Source of the DNA: Agrobacterium tumefaciens
GTDB taxonomy: Bacteria; Pseudomonadota; Alphaproteobacteria; Rhizobiales; Rhizobiaceae
Direction of reading: 5' to 3'
Length of the DNA: 64,000 nucleotides
NCBI RefSeq assembly: GCF_000834635.1
Contig: NZ_JXQV01000030.1
Span: 124,001 to 188,000 of the forward strand
Made by a program: the position numbers and the translations under genes. The notes below the pieces were generated by a model. That model worked only from the letters and a program-made list of their open reading frames with translations, made no database searches and was not told where the DNA came from. Below are positions 16,487 through 26,952 of this stretch, piece after piece (the first letter of the stretch is position 1; the number at the start of each line of letters is the position of its first letter).

Positions 16487-19330
16487 ATGCTCGAGAAGAC
16501 CTACGATTCCGCATCCGTAGAACCCAAGATCGCCAAGGCTTGGGATGATGCAAACGCGTTTCGCGCTGGTGCTAATGCCAAGCCCGGCGCGCAGTCGTTC
16601 ACGATTGTCATCCCGCCACCGAATGTGACCGGCTCGCTCCACATGGGGCATGCGCTGAACAACACGCTTCAGGACATCATGGTCCGCTTCGAGCGCATGC
16701 GCGGCAAGGACGTGCTGTGGCAGCCGGGCATGGACCATGCCGGCATTGCCACGCAGATGGTTGTCGAGCGCAAGCTGATGGAAAACAAGCTGCCCGGCCG
16801 TCGCGAGATGGGCCGCGAGGCTTTCGTCGAAAAGATCTGGGAGTGGAAGGAAGAATCGGGCGGGTTGATCTTCAACCAGCTGAAGCGTCTGGGCGCATCC
16901 TGCGACTGGTCGCGTGAGCGATTCACCATGGACGAGGGGCTTTCTGAGGCCGTTCTCGAAGTCTTCGTTACGCTCTACAAACAGGGCCTGATCTACAAGG
17001 ACAAGCGCCTTGTGAACTGGGACCCCAAGCTGCTGACGGCGATTTCCGATCTGGAAGTCGAGCCGCAGGAGATCAAGGGCAATCTCTGGCACTTCCGCTA
17101 TCCGCTTGAAAAGGGCGTAACCTACCAATACCCGTGTGCTTGGGATGACCGTGGAGAGCCGACGGAATACGAGACCCGCGACTATATCGTCGTTGCGACC
17201 ACCCGGCCCGAGACGATGCTGGGCGATACCGGCATTGCGGTGAACCCGGAAGACCGGCGTTACATGGGCATCGTCGGCAAGCATGTCATTCTGCCAATCG
17301 TCGGGCGCAAGATCCCGATTGTCGCGGATGACTACGCCGATCCGGCTGCCGGCACCGGCGCGGTGAAGATTACGCCTGCGCATGACTTCAACGACTTTGA
17401 GGTCGGAAAGCGCACGGGTCTGCGCGCCATCAACATCATGAATATCGATGGTACGATCTGCATCAAGGAAAACGAAGATTTCTTGGAGGGACTTGATCAT
17501 CCGGCCGCTCTGCATGGCGCATGGGACCGTCTGGAAGGGCAGGACCGTTTTGCCGCGCGCAAGATCATCGTGGAAATCTTCGAAGAAGCCGGTTTGCTCG
17601 ACAAGATCGAACCGCACAAGCACATGGTGCCGCATGGCGACCGTGGCGGCGTGCCCATCGAGCCGCGCCTGACGGAACAGTGGTATGTGGACGCCAAGAC
17701 GCTGGCAAAGCCCGCGATTGAGAGCGTGCGCGAAGGCCGCACCAATTTCGTCCCGAAAAACTGGGACAAGACCTATTACGAATGGATGGAAAACATCCAG
17801 CCGTGGTGTGTTTCCCGCCAGCTGTGGTGGGGACACCAGATTCCTGCATGGTACGGCCCGGATGGTCAGGTCTTCGTTGAAAAGAGCGAAGAAGACGCGC
17901 TGCAGGCGGCAATCCAGCACTATCTGTCCCATGAGGGACCATGGAAGGCATGGGTTGAGGAGAAGCTTGAGAACTTCAAGCCGGGCGAAATTCTGACCCG
18001 CGACGAAGACGTTCTCGACACATGGTTCTCATCCGCCCTGTGGCCATTCTCGACGCTGGGCTGGCCGGACAAGACGCCGGAAGTTGCGCGCTATTACCCG
18101 ACCAACGTGCTCGTCACAGGCTTCGACATCATCTTCTTCTGGGTTGCCCGGATGATGATGATGGGTCTGCACTTCATGAAGGACGATGCGGGCAACCCTG
18201 TCGAGCCGTTCAACACGGTCTATGTCCACGCGCTGGTTCGGGACAAGAACGGCCAGAAGATGTCGAAGTCCAAAGGCAACGTCATTGATCCGCTGGACCT
18301 GATCGACGAGTATGGTGCGGATGCGCTGCGCTTTACGCTGGCCGTGATGGCAGCGCAGGGCCGTGACGTGAAGCTGGACCCGGCCCGCATCGCCGGTTAC
18401 CGTAACTTCGGCACCAAGCTGTGGAATGCGACACGCTTTGCCGAAATGAATGGCGTGAAGCGCGACCCGCATTTCATTCCTGAAGCCACAACGCAGACGA
18501 TCAACCGCTGGATTTTGACCGAGCTTGCCAATACGGCAAAGGAAGTCACCGGCTATATCGAGAACTACCGCTTCAACGATGCGGCAAGCTCGCTTTATCG
18601 CTTCGTGTGGAATCAGGTCTGCGATTGGTATCTGGAACTGTTGAAGCCTGTATTCAGCGGTGACGACGAAGACGCCAAGAGAGAAGCGCAGGCTTGCGTG
18701 GCCTATGTGCTGGAAGAAATCTACAAGCTGCTGCACCCGTTCATGCCGTTCATGACGGAAGAGCTTTGGGCGCATTCTGCGGGTGAAGGCGAAAGCCGTG
18801 CGGACCTCTTGTGCCACACGGATTGGCCCGCACCGCAGTTCCGCGACGATGCGGCTGCGGCTGAAATCAACTGGCTTGTCGATCTCGTGTCCGGCATTCG
18901 CTCGACGCGTGCAGAGATGAACGTGCCACCGGGTGCTACAGCGCCGCTGGTGATCGTTGCCGCGAACCCGACAACGGAAGCGCGTCTTGACCGCCATTCG
19001 GCTGCTATTCGCAGGCTTGCCCGTGCAGACGAGATTCGGGCCGCAGATGTGGCTCCGAAGGGTTCTGCTCAGTTGGTGCTGGGTGAGGCGACCGTGTGCA
19101 TTCCGCTCGGCAATCTCATCGATGTCGCGGCTGAAAAGGCGCGCCTCGACAAGGCTATTGGCAAGGCGGAAGCCGAGCTGGAGCGGATCGACAAGAAGCT
19201 CTCGAACGAGAAGTTCGTGGCCAATGCTGACCCGGAAGTGGTGGCTGCTGACCGCGAGCGCAAGGCTGAGCTTGATATGCAGGTGGCAAGCCTGCGCACG
19301 GCGCTGCTTCGTGTGAACGAAGCCGGATAA
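16487..19330 (+). CDS. valS: Valyl-tRNA synthetase
   Basis: A class I aminoacyl-tRNA synthetase that charges tRNA-Val, 947 residues as usual. The HIGH motif is HMGH at 52-55 after PPPNVTGSL. The KMSKS motif is KMSKSKGNVIDP near residue 590. The editing domain lies between them, with TTRPETMLGDTGIAV in its core. The C-terminal arm (about 880-947) is a charged coiled coil with IGKAEAELERIDKKLSNEKF. The Shine-Dalgarno is weak (AGGT nine bases upstream). It is transcribed after popZ and ends in a clear terminator. Confidence 0.97.
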   Translation: MLEKTYDSASVEPKIAKAWDDANAFRAGANAKPGAQSFTIVIPPPNVTGSLHMGHALNNTLQDIMVRFERMRGKDVLWQPGMDHAGIATQMVVERKLMENKLPGRREMGREAFVEKIWEWKEESGGLIFNQLKRLGASCDWSRERFTMDEGLSEAVLEVFVTLYKQGLIYKDKRLVNWDPKLLTAISDLEVEPQEIKGNLWHFRYPLEKGVTYQYPCAWDDRGEPTEYETRDYIVVATTRPETMLGDTGIAVNPEDRRYMGIVGKHVILPIVGRKIPIVADDYADPAAGTGAVKITPAHDFNDFEVGKRTGLRAINIMNIDGTICIKENEDFLEGLDHPAALHGAWDRLEGQDRFAARKIIVEIFEEAGLLDKIEPHKHMVPHGDRGGVPIEPRLTEQWYVDAKTLAKPAIESVREGRTNFVPKNWDKTYYEWMENIQPWCVSRQLWWGHQIPAWYGPDGQVFVEKSEEDALQAAIQHYLSHEGPWKAWVEEKLENFKPGEILTRDEDVLDTWFSSALWPFSTLGWPDKTPEVARYYPTNVLVTGFDIIFFWVARMMMMGLHFMKDDAGNPVEPFNTVYVHALVRDKNGQKMSKSKGNVIDPLDLIDEYGADALRFTLAVMAAQGRDVKLDPARIAGYRNFGTKLWNATRFAEMNGVKRDPHFIPEATTQTINRWILTELANTAKEVTGYIENYRFNDAASSLYRFVWNQVCDWYLELLKPVFSGDDEDAKREAQACVAYVLEEIYKLLHPFMPFMTEELWAHSAGEGESRADLLCHTDWPAPQFRDDAAAAEINWLVDLVSGIRSTRAEMNVPPGATAPLVIVAANPTTEARLDRHSAAIRRLARADEIRAADVAPKGSAQLVLGEATVCIPLGNLIDVAAEKARLDKAIGKAEAELERIDKKLSNEKFVANADPEVVAADRERKAELDMQVASLRTALLRVNEAG

Positions 19331-19338
19331 CATTCAAC

Positions 19339-19369
19339 ATTTGGCCGCCTTCGGGCGGCCAAATTGTTT
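19339..19369. terminator. valS terminator
   Basis: ATTTGGCCGCC and GGCGGCCAAAT form an 11-bp perfect stem closed by a TTCG tetraloop, followed by TGTTTG. It can serve convergent xthA as well. Confidence 0.85.
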
Positions 19370-19418
19370 GCGCGTCATTTTTGTGGTGATGGCAGAGATT
19401 TATCGCGTAACAACGCGA

Positions 19419-20213
19419 TCAGGGTGCTGTGAAATCAAAATAGCCGCAGACCGGCACGTGGTCCGAGGGCTTTTCCCAGGCGCGGACGTGCTTTTCAATA
19501 GAGACGGACTGGAGCTTATCGGCTGCCTGCGATGACAGCATGAGGTGATCGATGCGGATGCCGTTGTTCTTGGGCCATGCGCCAGCCTGATAATCCCAGA
19601 ACGTATAGAGACCAGCCTCATCGGTCGTGGCACGGGTGGCATCAACTAGGCCGAGATTTTCCAGTTGCCGGAAGGCGGCCCGGGTCTTGGGCAGGAACAG
19701 CGCATCGCCTTCCCAGGCGCGTGGGTCATAGCAATCAAACGGTTCCGGGATGACGTTGTAATCCCCGGCTAGAATGAGGGGCTCTTCAAGAAGAAGCCGG
19801 TCCTTGGCGTGAAGGCGCAGGCGCTCCATCCATGCCAGCTTGTAGGAATATTTCACAGGATCATCAGGCGGGTTGCCGTTTGGCAGATACAGTGAGCAAA
19901 CGCGGATAACGCCGCCCTTGACGGAAAAGACGCCTTCGATGAAACGCGCCTGTTCGTCCGCATCATCGCCGGGCAAGCCGCGATGGATTTCATCCGGCAT
20001 CATCTTGGAAAGGAGCGCGACGCCGTTGAAACCCTTCTGGCCGTGGGTTTCCACATGGTAGCCAAGCGCCTCTATTTCGAGGCGGGGGAAGTTCTCATCG
20101 ACGGATTTGATTTCCTGAAGGCAGGCAATGTCAGGGCTCGAATCCTTCAGCCATTGGCAGAGGTTTTCGATGCGCGCCTTGACGCCGTTGATGTTCCAGG
20201 TGGCAATCTTCAT
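19419..20213 (-). CDS. xthA: Exodeoxyribonuclease III
   Basis: An AP endonuclease and 3'-5' exonuclease of base-excision repair, 264 residues. The family start MKIATWNINGVKARIENL carries the metal-side Asn. The catalytic Glu is in CLQEIKSVDENF, the Asp/Asn pair in ILAGDYNVIPEPFDCYD, and the C-terminal catalytic Asp-His in RIDHLMLS and KPSDHVPV. ATG 20213 is chosen over 20225 because the fold begins directly at MKIATW. It lies downstream of erpA on the same strand, with a strong dyad at 20230-20255 just upstream. Confidence 0.95.
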   Translation of the reverse strand: MKIATWNINGVKARIENLCQWLKDSSPDIACLQEIKSVDENFPRLEIEALGYHVETHGQKGFNGVALLSKMMPDEIHRGLPGDDADEQARFIEGVFSVKGGVIRVCSLYLPNGNPPDDPVKYSYKLAWMERLRLHAKDRLLLEEPLILAGDYNVIPEPFDCYDPRAWEGDALFLPKTRAAFRQLENLGLVDATRATTDEAGLYTFWDYQAGAWPKNNGIRIDHLMLSSQAADKLQSVSIEKHVRAWEKPSDHVPVCGYFDFTAP

Positions 20214-20229
20214 CGGACATTCCATTTTC

Positions 20230-20255
20230 GCTATGGTTTGTATTTAAACCATAGC
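20230..20255 (-). promoter_or_regulatory. 10-bp dyad just upstream of xthA
   Basis: GCTATGGTTT at 20230-20239 and AAACCATAGC at 20246-20255 are perfect inverted repeats around six bases. The dyad ends 17 bases before the xthA start. It lacks a T tail on the minus strand, so an operator or a 5' mRNA hairpin is more likely than a terminator. Confidence 0.5.
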
Positions 20256-20307
20256 CACGCGAATGCCACCCGTTTTCACAGTTTCAACAGGGTATAAGCG
20301 AAGCCGA

Positions 20308-20637
20308 TCAGACCGAAAAGCTGGTGCCACAGCCGCAGCTTGCCACCGCGTTGGGGTTCTTGATCTGGAAGGACTGGCCGAGGAGGTTATCGACAAAATC
20401 GATCTCCGAGCCTTCCATGTAAACGACCGACATGCTGTCGATCAGCACTTTGGCGTTGTCTCTGGAAATCACGAGGTCATCGTCTGTCGGCGCGCCATCA
20501 AGATCGAACTTGTAGGAGAAGCCCGAGCAGCCGCCGCCTTCGACGGAGACGCGCAGGGACTGCTTGCCCTCTTCGGAAGAAACGATCTGGGCGATTCGCT
20601 TTGCAGCGGATTCTGAGAGTGTAATCTGTGTGGTCAT
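20308..20637 (-). CDS. erpA: Iron-sulfur cluster insertion protein ErpA
   Basis: An A-type Fe-S carrier, 109 residues, that hands clusters to apo-enzymes. The three cluster cysteines are visible, one in GGGCSGFSYKF at about residue 37 and two in the C-terminal SCGCGTSF. The spacing and the short tail fit ErpA/IscA. GGAGA lies six bases before the ATG. It is divergent from dgt and upstream of xthA, the usual order in Rhizobiales. Confidence 0.92.
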   Translation of the reverse strand: MTTQITLSESAAKRIAQIVSSEEGKQSLRVSVEGGGCSGFSYKFDLDGAPTDDDLVISRDNAKVLIDSMSVVYMEGSEIDFVDNLLGQSFQIKNPNAVASCGCGTSFSV

Positions 20638-20829
20638 GTGGTTTCTCCAACCGGGGTCAAGAACCGGAGAGCGGTGTTTTTCTGTAGAGCGATTATAAAC
20701 CAGTCAAATTAACGGTCTATAGCCGTGTTGCGCGGCGATGACGCTTTGCGGCAACCTTCGAGATAGGTATGAAGGGTAAAGGCAAAGGTCAATGGCAAGA
20801 CCGCCTGATAACGTTCAGCAGGAGAACGA

Positions 20830-22047
20830 ATGATAATCGATCAGCGTGCACTGGGTTTCGGAAGCGGAGAGCGGGCGGTTTATGCCACCGACCCATGGAC
20901 GACGCGTGGACGGCTGTTTCCCGAGACATCCAGCCTGACGCGCTCCGAGTTTCAGCGTGACCGCGACCGCATCGTTCACACCACCGCCTTTAGACGCCTG
21001 AAGCATAAGACACAGGTGTTCATCAGCCCCGATGGCGACCATTACCGAACGCGCCTGACGCACACGGTGGAAGTGGCGCAGATTGCCCGCGCTCTTGCCC
21101 GCGCGCTGAAGCTGGATGAGGATTTAGCGGAAGGAGTGGCGCTGGTTCACGATTTTGGCCACACGCCCTTTGGCCACACCGGCGAGGACGCGCTGGACGA
21201 GATGCTGAAGCCCTATGGCGGCTTTGACCACAATGCCCAGTCGCTGCGCATCGTGACCAAGCTTGAGCGTCGCTACGCCGAATATGACGGCATCAACCTG
21301 ACATGGGAAACGCTGGAAGGGCTGGTAAAGCACAACGGCCCGCTGGTGGGTGAAAACGCCAATGGCAGCCACGGCCCGGTCGCCTTGCCCATTCTGGAAT
21401 ATTGTGAACTGCAGGATCTGGAAATCGGCACATTCGCCAGCCTTGAAGCGCAGGTCGCGGCCATTGCCGATGATATCGCTTACAACACGCATGACATCGA
21501 TGACGGCCTGCGGGCGGGGTATCTGACCTTCGACATGCTGGAGGAAGTGCCTTTTCTCAGTGGCCTGATGGCAGAAGTTCACGGCAAATACCCGAATCTC
21601 GAAGATGATCGCTTCGCCCATGAAATCATGCGCCGCCAGATTACCCGCATGGTGGAAGACGTGATCGGCGTTGCGCAGCAAAACCTATTGAAGCTGAAGC
21701 CAACTTGCGCCGCCGATATCAGGGGTGCCAGTTTCACGGTGGCAGCGTTTTCGCCTGAGATGGCTGAAACCGACAGGCTGATCAAGAAACTGCTGTTTAA
21801 GCATATATATCGCCATGCCGACATCATGCGCATCCGGGCAGGTGCTACGCAGATTGTGACAGACCTGTTTCATCGCTACATGGAAGTGCCCGCAGAAATG
21901 CAGAGCCACCATTGGGTGGATGTGATTTCCGGCATGAGCGTGGCGGCAAAAGCCCGGCATGTGGGGGATTATCTGGCCGGTATGACCGACAGTTATGCAC
22001 TGAAAGCCCACCAGCGCCTGTTTGACCACACACCCGATTTACGATAG
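20830..22047 (+). CDS. dgt: Deoxyguanosinetriphosphate triphosphohydrolase-like protein
   Basis: An HD-domain dNTP triphosphohydrolase of the Dgt type 2 subfamily, 405 residues, which releases tripolyphosphate from dNTPs and helps balance nucleotide pools. The metal site is seen as [15 protein letters not shown] and [16 protein letters not shown] at about residues 75-120, with later HD-domain parts in [21 protein letters not shown] lies six bases before the ATG. It starts the plus-strand block leading to argS, 71 bases downstream. The frame contains a few rare TTA leucine codons. Confidence 0.92.
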   Translation: MIIDQRALGFGSGERAVYATDPWTTRGRLFPETSSLTRSEFQRDRDRIVHTTAFRRLKHKTQVFISPDGDHYRTRLTHTVEVAQIARALARALKLDEDLAEGVALVHDFGHTPFGHTGEDALDEMLKPYGGFDHNAQSLRIVTKLERRYAEYDGINLTWETLEGLVKHNGPLVGENANGSHGPVALPILEYCELQDLEIGTFASLEAQVAAIADDIAYNTHDIDDGLRAGYLTFDMLEEVPFLSGLMAEVHGKYPNLEDDRFAHEIMRRQITRMVEDVIGVAQQNLLKLKPTCAADIRGASFTVAAFSPEMAETDRLIKKLLFKHIYRHADIMRIRAGATQIVTDLFHRYMEVPAEMQSHHWVDVISGMSVAAKARHVGDYLAGMTDSYALKAHQRLFDHTPDLR

Positions 22048-22118
22048 GCAGCGGCACCGCAGAACCGGTTTTTCAATGCCGGGACCTCAAGAGACAGCCT
22101 TCGCGCAGGTATATTATC

Positions 22119-23876
22119 ATGAACCTTTTCGCCGATTTCGATACCAGAATCAAAAACGCGCTTGAGACGATCGACCTCGTCAAAGCCAACCGCGATGCTG
22201 TCGATTTCGGCCGAATCACCGTGGAATCGCCGCGCGATCCAAGCCATGGTGATGTCGCGACCAACGCCGCCATGGTGCTTGCAAAGCCGCTGGGCACAAA
22301 TCCCCGTGCGCTGGCAGAGCTGATCGTTCCGGCACTTGAGCAGGATGAGGACATTGATAGCGTCAATGTTGCCGGTCCCGGCTTCATCAATATCCGTGTT
22401 TCCGTGGCCTACTGGCAGCGTCTGCTGGCGGGCATGATCGGGCAGGGCGACAATTATGGCCGCTCGACTGTTGGTGCAGGCAAGAGCATCAACGTTGAAT
22501 ATGTTTCTGCCAACCCGACCGGGCCCATGCATGTGGGCCACTGCCGTGGCGCTGTGGTGGGTGATACGCTGGCCAATATTCTGGCGTTTGCCGGATATGG
22601 CGTGACCAAGGAATATTACATCAACGATGCCGGTTCGCAGATCGATGTGCTGGGCCGCTCCGTTTTCCTGCGTTACCGCGAAGCGCTGGGCGAAGATGTG
22701 GGTGCTATCCCGCCGGGCCTCTATCCCGGTGATTACCTCGTGCCGCTTGGTGAAGCGCTTGCGCAGGAGTTTGGCACCAAGCTTCGCGCCATGCCGGAAG
22801 ACCAGTGGCTGCCCATCGTCAAGGACCGCGCCATCGACGCGATGATGGTGATGATTCGTGAGGATCTGGCCGCGCTGAACGTCAAGCATGACCTGTTCTA
22901 TTCGGAACGCACGCTGCATGCGGCTAATGGCGGACCAATCCAGTCTGCCATCAACGACCTGACCTTCAAGGGCCATGTATACAAGGGAACACTGCCGCCA
23001 CCGAAGGGTGAGTTGCCGGACGATTGGGAAGACCGCGAACAGACGCTGTTCCGCTCCACCGAAGTGGGCGATGACATGGACCGCGCGCTGATCAAGTCAG
23101 ACGGCTCCTACACCTATTTTGCTGCCGACGTTGCCTATTTCAAGGACAAGTATGATCGCGGCTTCGGCGAGATGATCTATGTTCTGGGTGCCGACCATGG
23201 CGGCTACGTGAAGCGCCTGGAAGCGGTTGCGCGGGCTGTCTCCGAAGGCAAGTCCAAGCTGACGGTTCTTCTGTGCCAGATGGTCAAACTTTTCCGTGAT
23301 GGCGAACCGGTCAAAATGTCGAAACGCTCCGGCGATTTCGTGACATTGCGCGATGTCGTGGACGAGGTTGGACGCGACCCTGTGCGATTCATGATGCTCT
23401 ATCGGAAGAATTCCGAGCCTCTGGACTTCGATTTTGCCAAGGTAACGGAGCAATCGAAAGATAATCCGGTATTTTATGTGCAGTATGCGCATGCCCGCTG
23501 CATGTCTGTTTTCAGGCAGGCGAAAGAGGCATTTCCGAACCTTGACGTGGCCACGGCAACGTTGGTTGATGGTGCGTCTTTGATTAGTGATATCAATGAG
23601 TTGCAGTTGATTGCTAAACTGGCAGAATACCCTCGTCTGATCGAATCTGCGGCGCTTAATCACGAGCCGCATCGTCTGGCTTTTTACCTGTATGATCTGG
23701 CCAGTTCCTTCCATGGACACTGGAATAAAGGTAAAGATCAGCCAGAATTACGTTTTGTTAACGATAAAAACCGAGAATTGAGCGTTGCCAGATTAGGGCT
23801 GGTGAATGCTGTCGCAAACGTACTGCGGTCGGGACTGACGCTTTTAGGAGCGGACGCACCTGACGAAATGCGATAA
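22119..23876 (+). CDS. argS: Arginyl-tRNA synthetase
   Basis: Class I synthetase that charges tRNA-Arg, 585 residues. The HIGH motif is [16 protein letters not shown] after VSANPTGPM near residue 130. The KMSKS-like motif is [13 protein letters not shown] near residue 405. The C-terminal anticodon-binding DALR domain follows, ending in [14 protein letters not shown], the conserved C-terminus. From about base 23430 the codon use shifts to more AT-rich choices, with three TTA codons close together in the last 45 codons. It is followed by the SPOR gene after 66 bases. Confidence 0.97.
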   Translation: MNLFADFDTRIKNALETIDLVKANRDAVDFGRITVESPRDPSHGDVATNAAMVLAKPLGTNPRALAELIVPALEQDEDIDSVNVAGPGFINIRVSVAYWQRLLAGMIGQGDNYGRSTVGAGKSINVEYVSANPTGPMHVGHCRGAVVGDTLANILAFAGYGVTKEYYINDAGSQIDVLGRSVFLRYREALGEDVGAIPPGLYPGDYLVPLGEALAQEFGTKLRAMPEDQWLPIVKDRAIDAMMVMIREDLAALNVKHDLFYSERTLHAANGGPIQSAINDLTFKGHVYKGTLPPPKGELPDDWEDREQTLFRSTEVGDDMDRALIKSDGSYTYFAADVAYFKDKYDRGFGEMIYVLGADHGGYVKRLEAVARAVSEGKSKLTVLLCQMVKLFRDGEPVKMSKRSGDFVTLRDVVDEVGRDPVRFMMLYRKNSEPLDFDFAKVTEQSKDNPVFYVQYAHARCMSVFRQAKEAFPNLDVATATLVDGASLISDINELQLIAKLAEYPRLIESAALNHEPHRLAFYLYDLASSFHGHWNKGKDQPELRFVNDKNRELSVARLGLVNAVANVLRSGLTLLGADAPDEMR

Positions 23877-23942
23877 CATCTCACCATTATTTGCTCACAA
23901 TACGCTGGCAAGTGCTGTGATGCGTAGATGGTGGAACACGTA

Positions 23943-26933
23943 ATGGTCGAAAAAAATGTCGCGTATAACCGGGATAACCGGGCAGATGAGTTCGCTGACA
24001 ACGATCCCTTGGCGCAATTGGCTCGTTTGGTTGGTCAAGAGGATAGCCCATCCCATGTTGCTTCCCCGGCTGCGCAGCATCCGGCGCAACGTCGGGAGCC
24101 TGAATTCAATCTCGAAGACGAACTGCTTCGCGAATTCGCGATCTATGATTCGCCACGCTACGAGCCTGTAGCGCTGGATGCGGCAAACGACACCCGTGCG
24201 TCGGTTCCTGCCAACGAATTCCTGCAGCGCGTCGAATCCGTGTTTGCCCGCAAGGAGCCAGAAATGGCCCCGCCAGCGCCTGCACCTGTGGAACACTATG
24301 CGCCAGCCGAAACGGAAGAGTTTCTGGTTGCCGAGCATGGAGCTCAGCCAACTGCCGCTTCCGACCTGCGTGATGAGTTCAGCGATGACCCTGAGCAGGT
24401 AGCAGCACTGTTTGATGTTGCGCACCGCCAGACGCCAGCGCCGCAGCCGGTTTATCAGGACGCCATCGAGCAGGCACCTCAGCATGTTGAGCCAGCCGCC
24501 TATGTCGCGCCGGAGCCGCAGGTCGAGCAAGCCTATTACGCTGCGCCAGTCGCTGAGCCTGTTTACGCAGAACCGGCCTATGACATTCCAGCGCAGTCGC
24601 AGCTCGACGCATCGGTTGCGAACCAGCCGAACTGGGAGCTGATGGCTGAAACTTCTGGCGAGACGGCCATTGATCTGGCCAGCGAGCTGGAGCTTTCCGT
24701 TGCTGAAGACGCATCCGTCGCAGCACCCGTTCAGGCATCCCCCTCCATCGCCCGTCGTTCTTCGCTGGATTATTCCAGCCTCCGTCTGCCGCTCGCCAAT
24801 TTCGGTGCGCCACGCGCAGCACCCGTTGCGCCTAAGGCTGAAGAGCCAGCAGCTGTAGCGGCGCAATTCGTGCAGCCGGTTGAAGCACCGGTCAGCCACG
24901 TTGAGCCTGTCTTGCCTGCCGGACAGAAACTGTCCGCAATGGATGAGCTGATCTTCGACGTTGCGAAATACGAGATCGGCACGAGGGACGCCCGCGTTGC
25001 AGAGCCTGCAGCGCGCATTGAGCCTGTGGTTTCTGTCGCCCCGCCAATCGTCGCTGCACCTGTCGCAGCGCAGCCTGTTGCGCCGCAGCCAGCACCTGTT
25101 GCCAGACGGGAAGAGTCAGCCTTCGTGGCGGCACCCGTTCAGCCCGTTGCGGCACCGGTTGCGACAGCGAAGTCCGAACCGGCATTCGAAGAGTTCAAGG
25201 ACGATGACTTCGAATTGGCCCTCGATGATTTCGATTTTGATATCGACCTCTCCGAGATTGCAAACATCGATGTGGCTGTCGCCCCACCTGCAGAGCCGGT
25301 TGTTGCAGCCCGCCCTGCGCCGGTCGCGCGAGGACCCGTTCAGCCAAAGCCTGTTGCTGCTGCACCGGTGGCCGCTGCGCCAGTGGCACGTGTGGAGCCG
25401 CCGCGTCCGGTTGCGCCTGTCGTAACCGAACCGCCAGCCACACTGGACAGCCTGCCATTCGACCCATCGCAGATTGGCGAAACGGAAGACCAGACGGAAA
25501 CCATCGCCGAGATGGAAGTTCCTGAGCTGCCCGTTGGCGTTTTCGAGCCAAAGCCTGCGCCACGTCGCCAAGAAGAAGATCTTGATCTTGATACCGAACT
25601 GGCAGCGCTCTTTGCACCTACAATGGCTGGTGGTCTTGATCGCCACAAGAATGCTGCCGCCGCGCGCCAGCCTCAGCCAACGCAGGATGAGGTGGACGAA
25701 TTTGAACGCGCGCTGGAACAGGATTTCCGCCGCAGCATGGAAGAAGCCGCGAAATCCGGCTCCTACACAGACCGTGTGACGCCGACAGATCTGGCGCAGA
25801 ACGTGCGCTACGAAGATGAGGAGCGCGGCGCTGGCCGTCGCTGGTTCGTGCCAATGGCCGCTGCCATCGGCGTGTTGCTTGTTGGCGGTGGCACCTATGC
25901 GCTGATGTTCGGCGGTTCTTCGAGCGAAGGCTCTAATGGCGCACCTGTCATCATTTCCGCCGATAGCGAACCGACAAAGGTTGTACCTGATAATCCGGGT
26001 GGTCGCGTTGTTCCGAATCAGGACAAGGCGGTTTATGACCGCGTTGCCGGAGCCGCACCTGCGGACCCCAAGCAGCCTTCGCTGATCTCCAGCAACGAGC
26101 AGCCCGTGGATGTCGTTCAGCGCACGCTGATCCCCGAGCAGTTGCCGCTTGAGGGCGAAAATGAAGACATGGAGGCACTGGCCTCGACACCGGTCGGTGA
26201 GACGGAAGATCCGCGCTTGCTGTCTCCGGAAGAAAAGGCGCGGTCTGAAGAAAATCAGGGTGGCTCGCCTGTCAACGTATCGCCGCGCAAGGTTCGCACG
26301 ATGATCGTCAAGCCTGATGGCACGCTTGTTGCGCAGGACGTACCAGCTCCCGCTGCACAGGCAGCACCGCAGGCTGACAAGATCGACGAGCTTGCCGCAC
26401 CGAAGGCCACGGCTGCCGCAGAAGCTGCCCCAACCGTGATTGCAGCATCGCGTGTTCCTGTCGCACCAGAACAGCCCGCTCAGCCACAGACGCCTGCTGC
26501 TACAACAGTTGCAGCAGCACCGAAGCCTGCCCAGACTGCGGCACCGCTTCCAGCATCGCGTCCGTCGGCCCAGCCTGCCAATGTAACGGCGACGGTTACC
26601 AGCCAGGGCAATGTCCGCCCGGCACCGGCTTCGCAGCCTGCGCAGGAAACCGCTGCTGCGCCAACGCCTGCCACCAACACGTCCTCGACGGGTGGTTACT
26701 ATGTGCAGGTTGCCTCGCTTCCAAGCCAAGCTGAAGCACAGAAGTCCTACCAGAGCCTGTCGGCCAAGTTCGGCTCGGTCATTGGTGGTCGTGGTGTTGA
26801 TATCAAGGCTGCTGAAATTGCAGGCAAGGGCACCTTCTACCGCGTCCGCATTCCAGCCGGTGACAAGAATGAAGCCGCAGCACTTTGCGAACGCTTCCGC
26901 TCTGCCGGTGGCAGCTGCCTCATCGCCCGCTGA
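23943..26933 (+). CDS. Large SPOR-domain membrane protein
   Basis: A 996-residue bitopic protein. Residues 1 to about 630 are cytoplasmic and mostly disordered, rich in Pro, Ala, Val and Glu with repeated PVAAPV units. Two acidic segments stand out: NLEDELLREFAIYD near 55-70 and DDDFELALDDFDFDIDL near 425. One transmembrane helix lies near 634-655 (WFVPMAAAIGVLLVGGG). The periplasmic part ends in a SPOR domain (about 916-996) starting GGYYVQVASLPSQAEAQ, which in the family binds glycan strands lacking stem peptides at division sites. ATG 23943 has GGTGG eight bases upstream; ATG 23928 is the alternative. It sits between argS and nagZ as in other Rhizobiales. Confidence 0.88.
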   Translation: MVEKNVAYNRDNRADEFADNDPLAQLARLVGQEDSPSHVASPAAQHPAQRREPEFNLEDELLREFAIYDSPRYEPVALDAANDTRASVPANEFLQRVESVFARKEPEMAPPAPAPVEHYAPAETEEFLVAEHGAQPTAASDLRDEFSDDPEQVAALFDVAHRQTPAPQPVYQDAIEQAPQHVEPAAYVAPEPQVEQAYYAAPVAEPVYAEPAYDIPAQSQLDASVANQPNWELMAETSGETAIDLASELELSVAEDASVAAPVQASPSIARRSSLDYSSLRLPLANFGAPRAAPVAPKAEEPAAVAAQFVQPVEAPVSHVEPVLPAGQKLSAMDELIFDVAKYEIGTRDARVAEPAARIEPVVSVAPPIVAAPVAAQPVAPQPAPVARREESAFVAAPVQPVAAPVATAKSEPAFEEFKDDDFELALDDFDFDIDLSEIANIDVAVAPPAEPVVAARPAPVARGPVQPKPVAAAPVAAAPVARVEPPRPVAPVVTEPPATLDSLPFDPSQIGETEDQTETIAEMEVPELPVGVFEPKPAPRRQEEDLDLDTELAALFAPTMAGGLDRHKNAAAARQPQPTQDEVDEFERALEQDFRRSMEEAAKSGSYTDRVTPTDLAQNVRYEDEERGAGRRWFVPMAAAIGVLLVGGGTYALMFGGSSSEGSNGAPVIISADSEPTKVVPDNPGGRVVPNQDKAVYDRVAGAAPADPKQPSLISSNEQPVDVVQRTLIPEQLPLEGENEDMEALASTPVGETEDPRLLSPEEKARSEENQGGSPVNVSPRKVRTMIVKPDGTLVAQDVPAPAAQAAPQADKIDELAAPKATAAAEAAPTVIAASRVPVAPEQPAQPQTPAATTVAAAPKPAQTAAPLPASRPSAQPANVTATVTSQGNVRPAPASQPAQETAAAPTPATNTSSTGGYYVQVASLPSQAEAQKSYQSLSAKFGSVIGGRGVDIKAAEIAGKGTFYRVRIPAGDKNEAAALCERFRSAGGSCLIAR

Positions 26934-26952
26934 TTTGGGGTGACAAACATTG

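Noticed and set aside
16475-17932. 485-codon minus-strand frame opposite valS
   Set aside because: It lies fully inside the strong valS gene in a mirrored frame, has no ribosome site and no family motif.
25116-26729. 537-codon minus-strand frame opposite the SPOR gene
   Set aside because: Its Arg/Cys/Trp-rich product is what the reverse of a Pro/Ala/Val-rich gene gives; there are no start signals.
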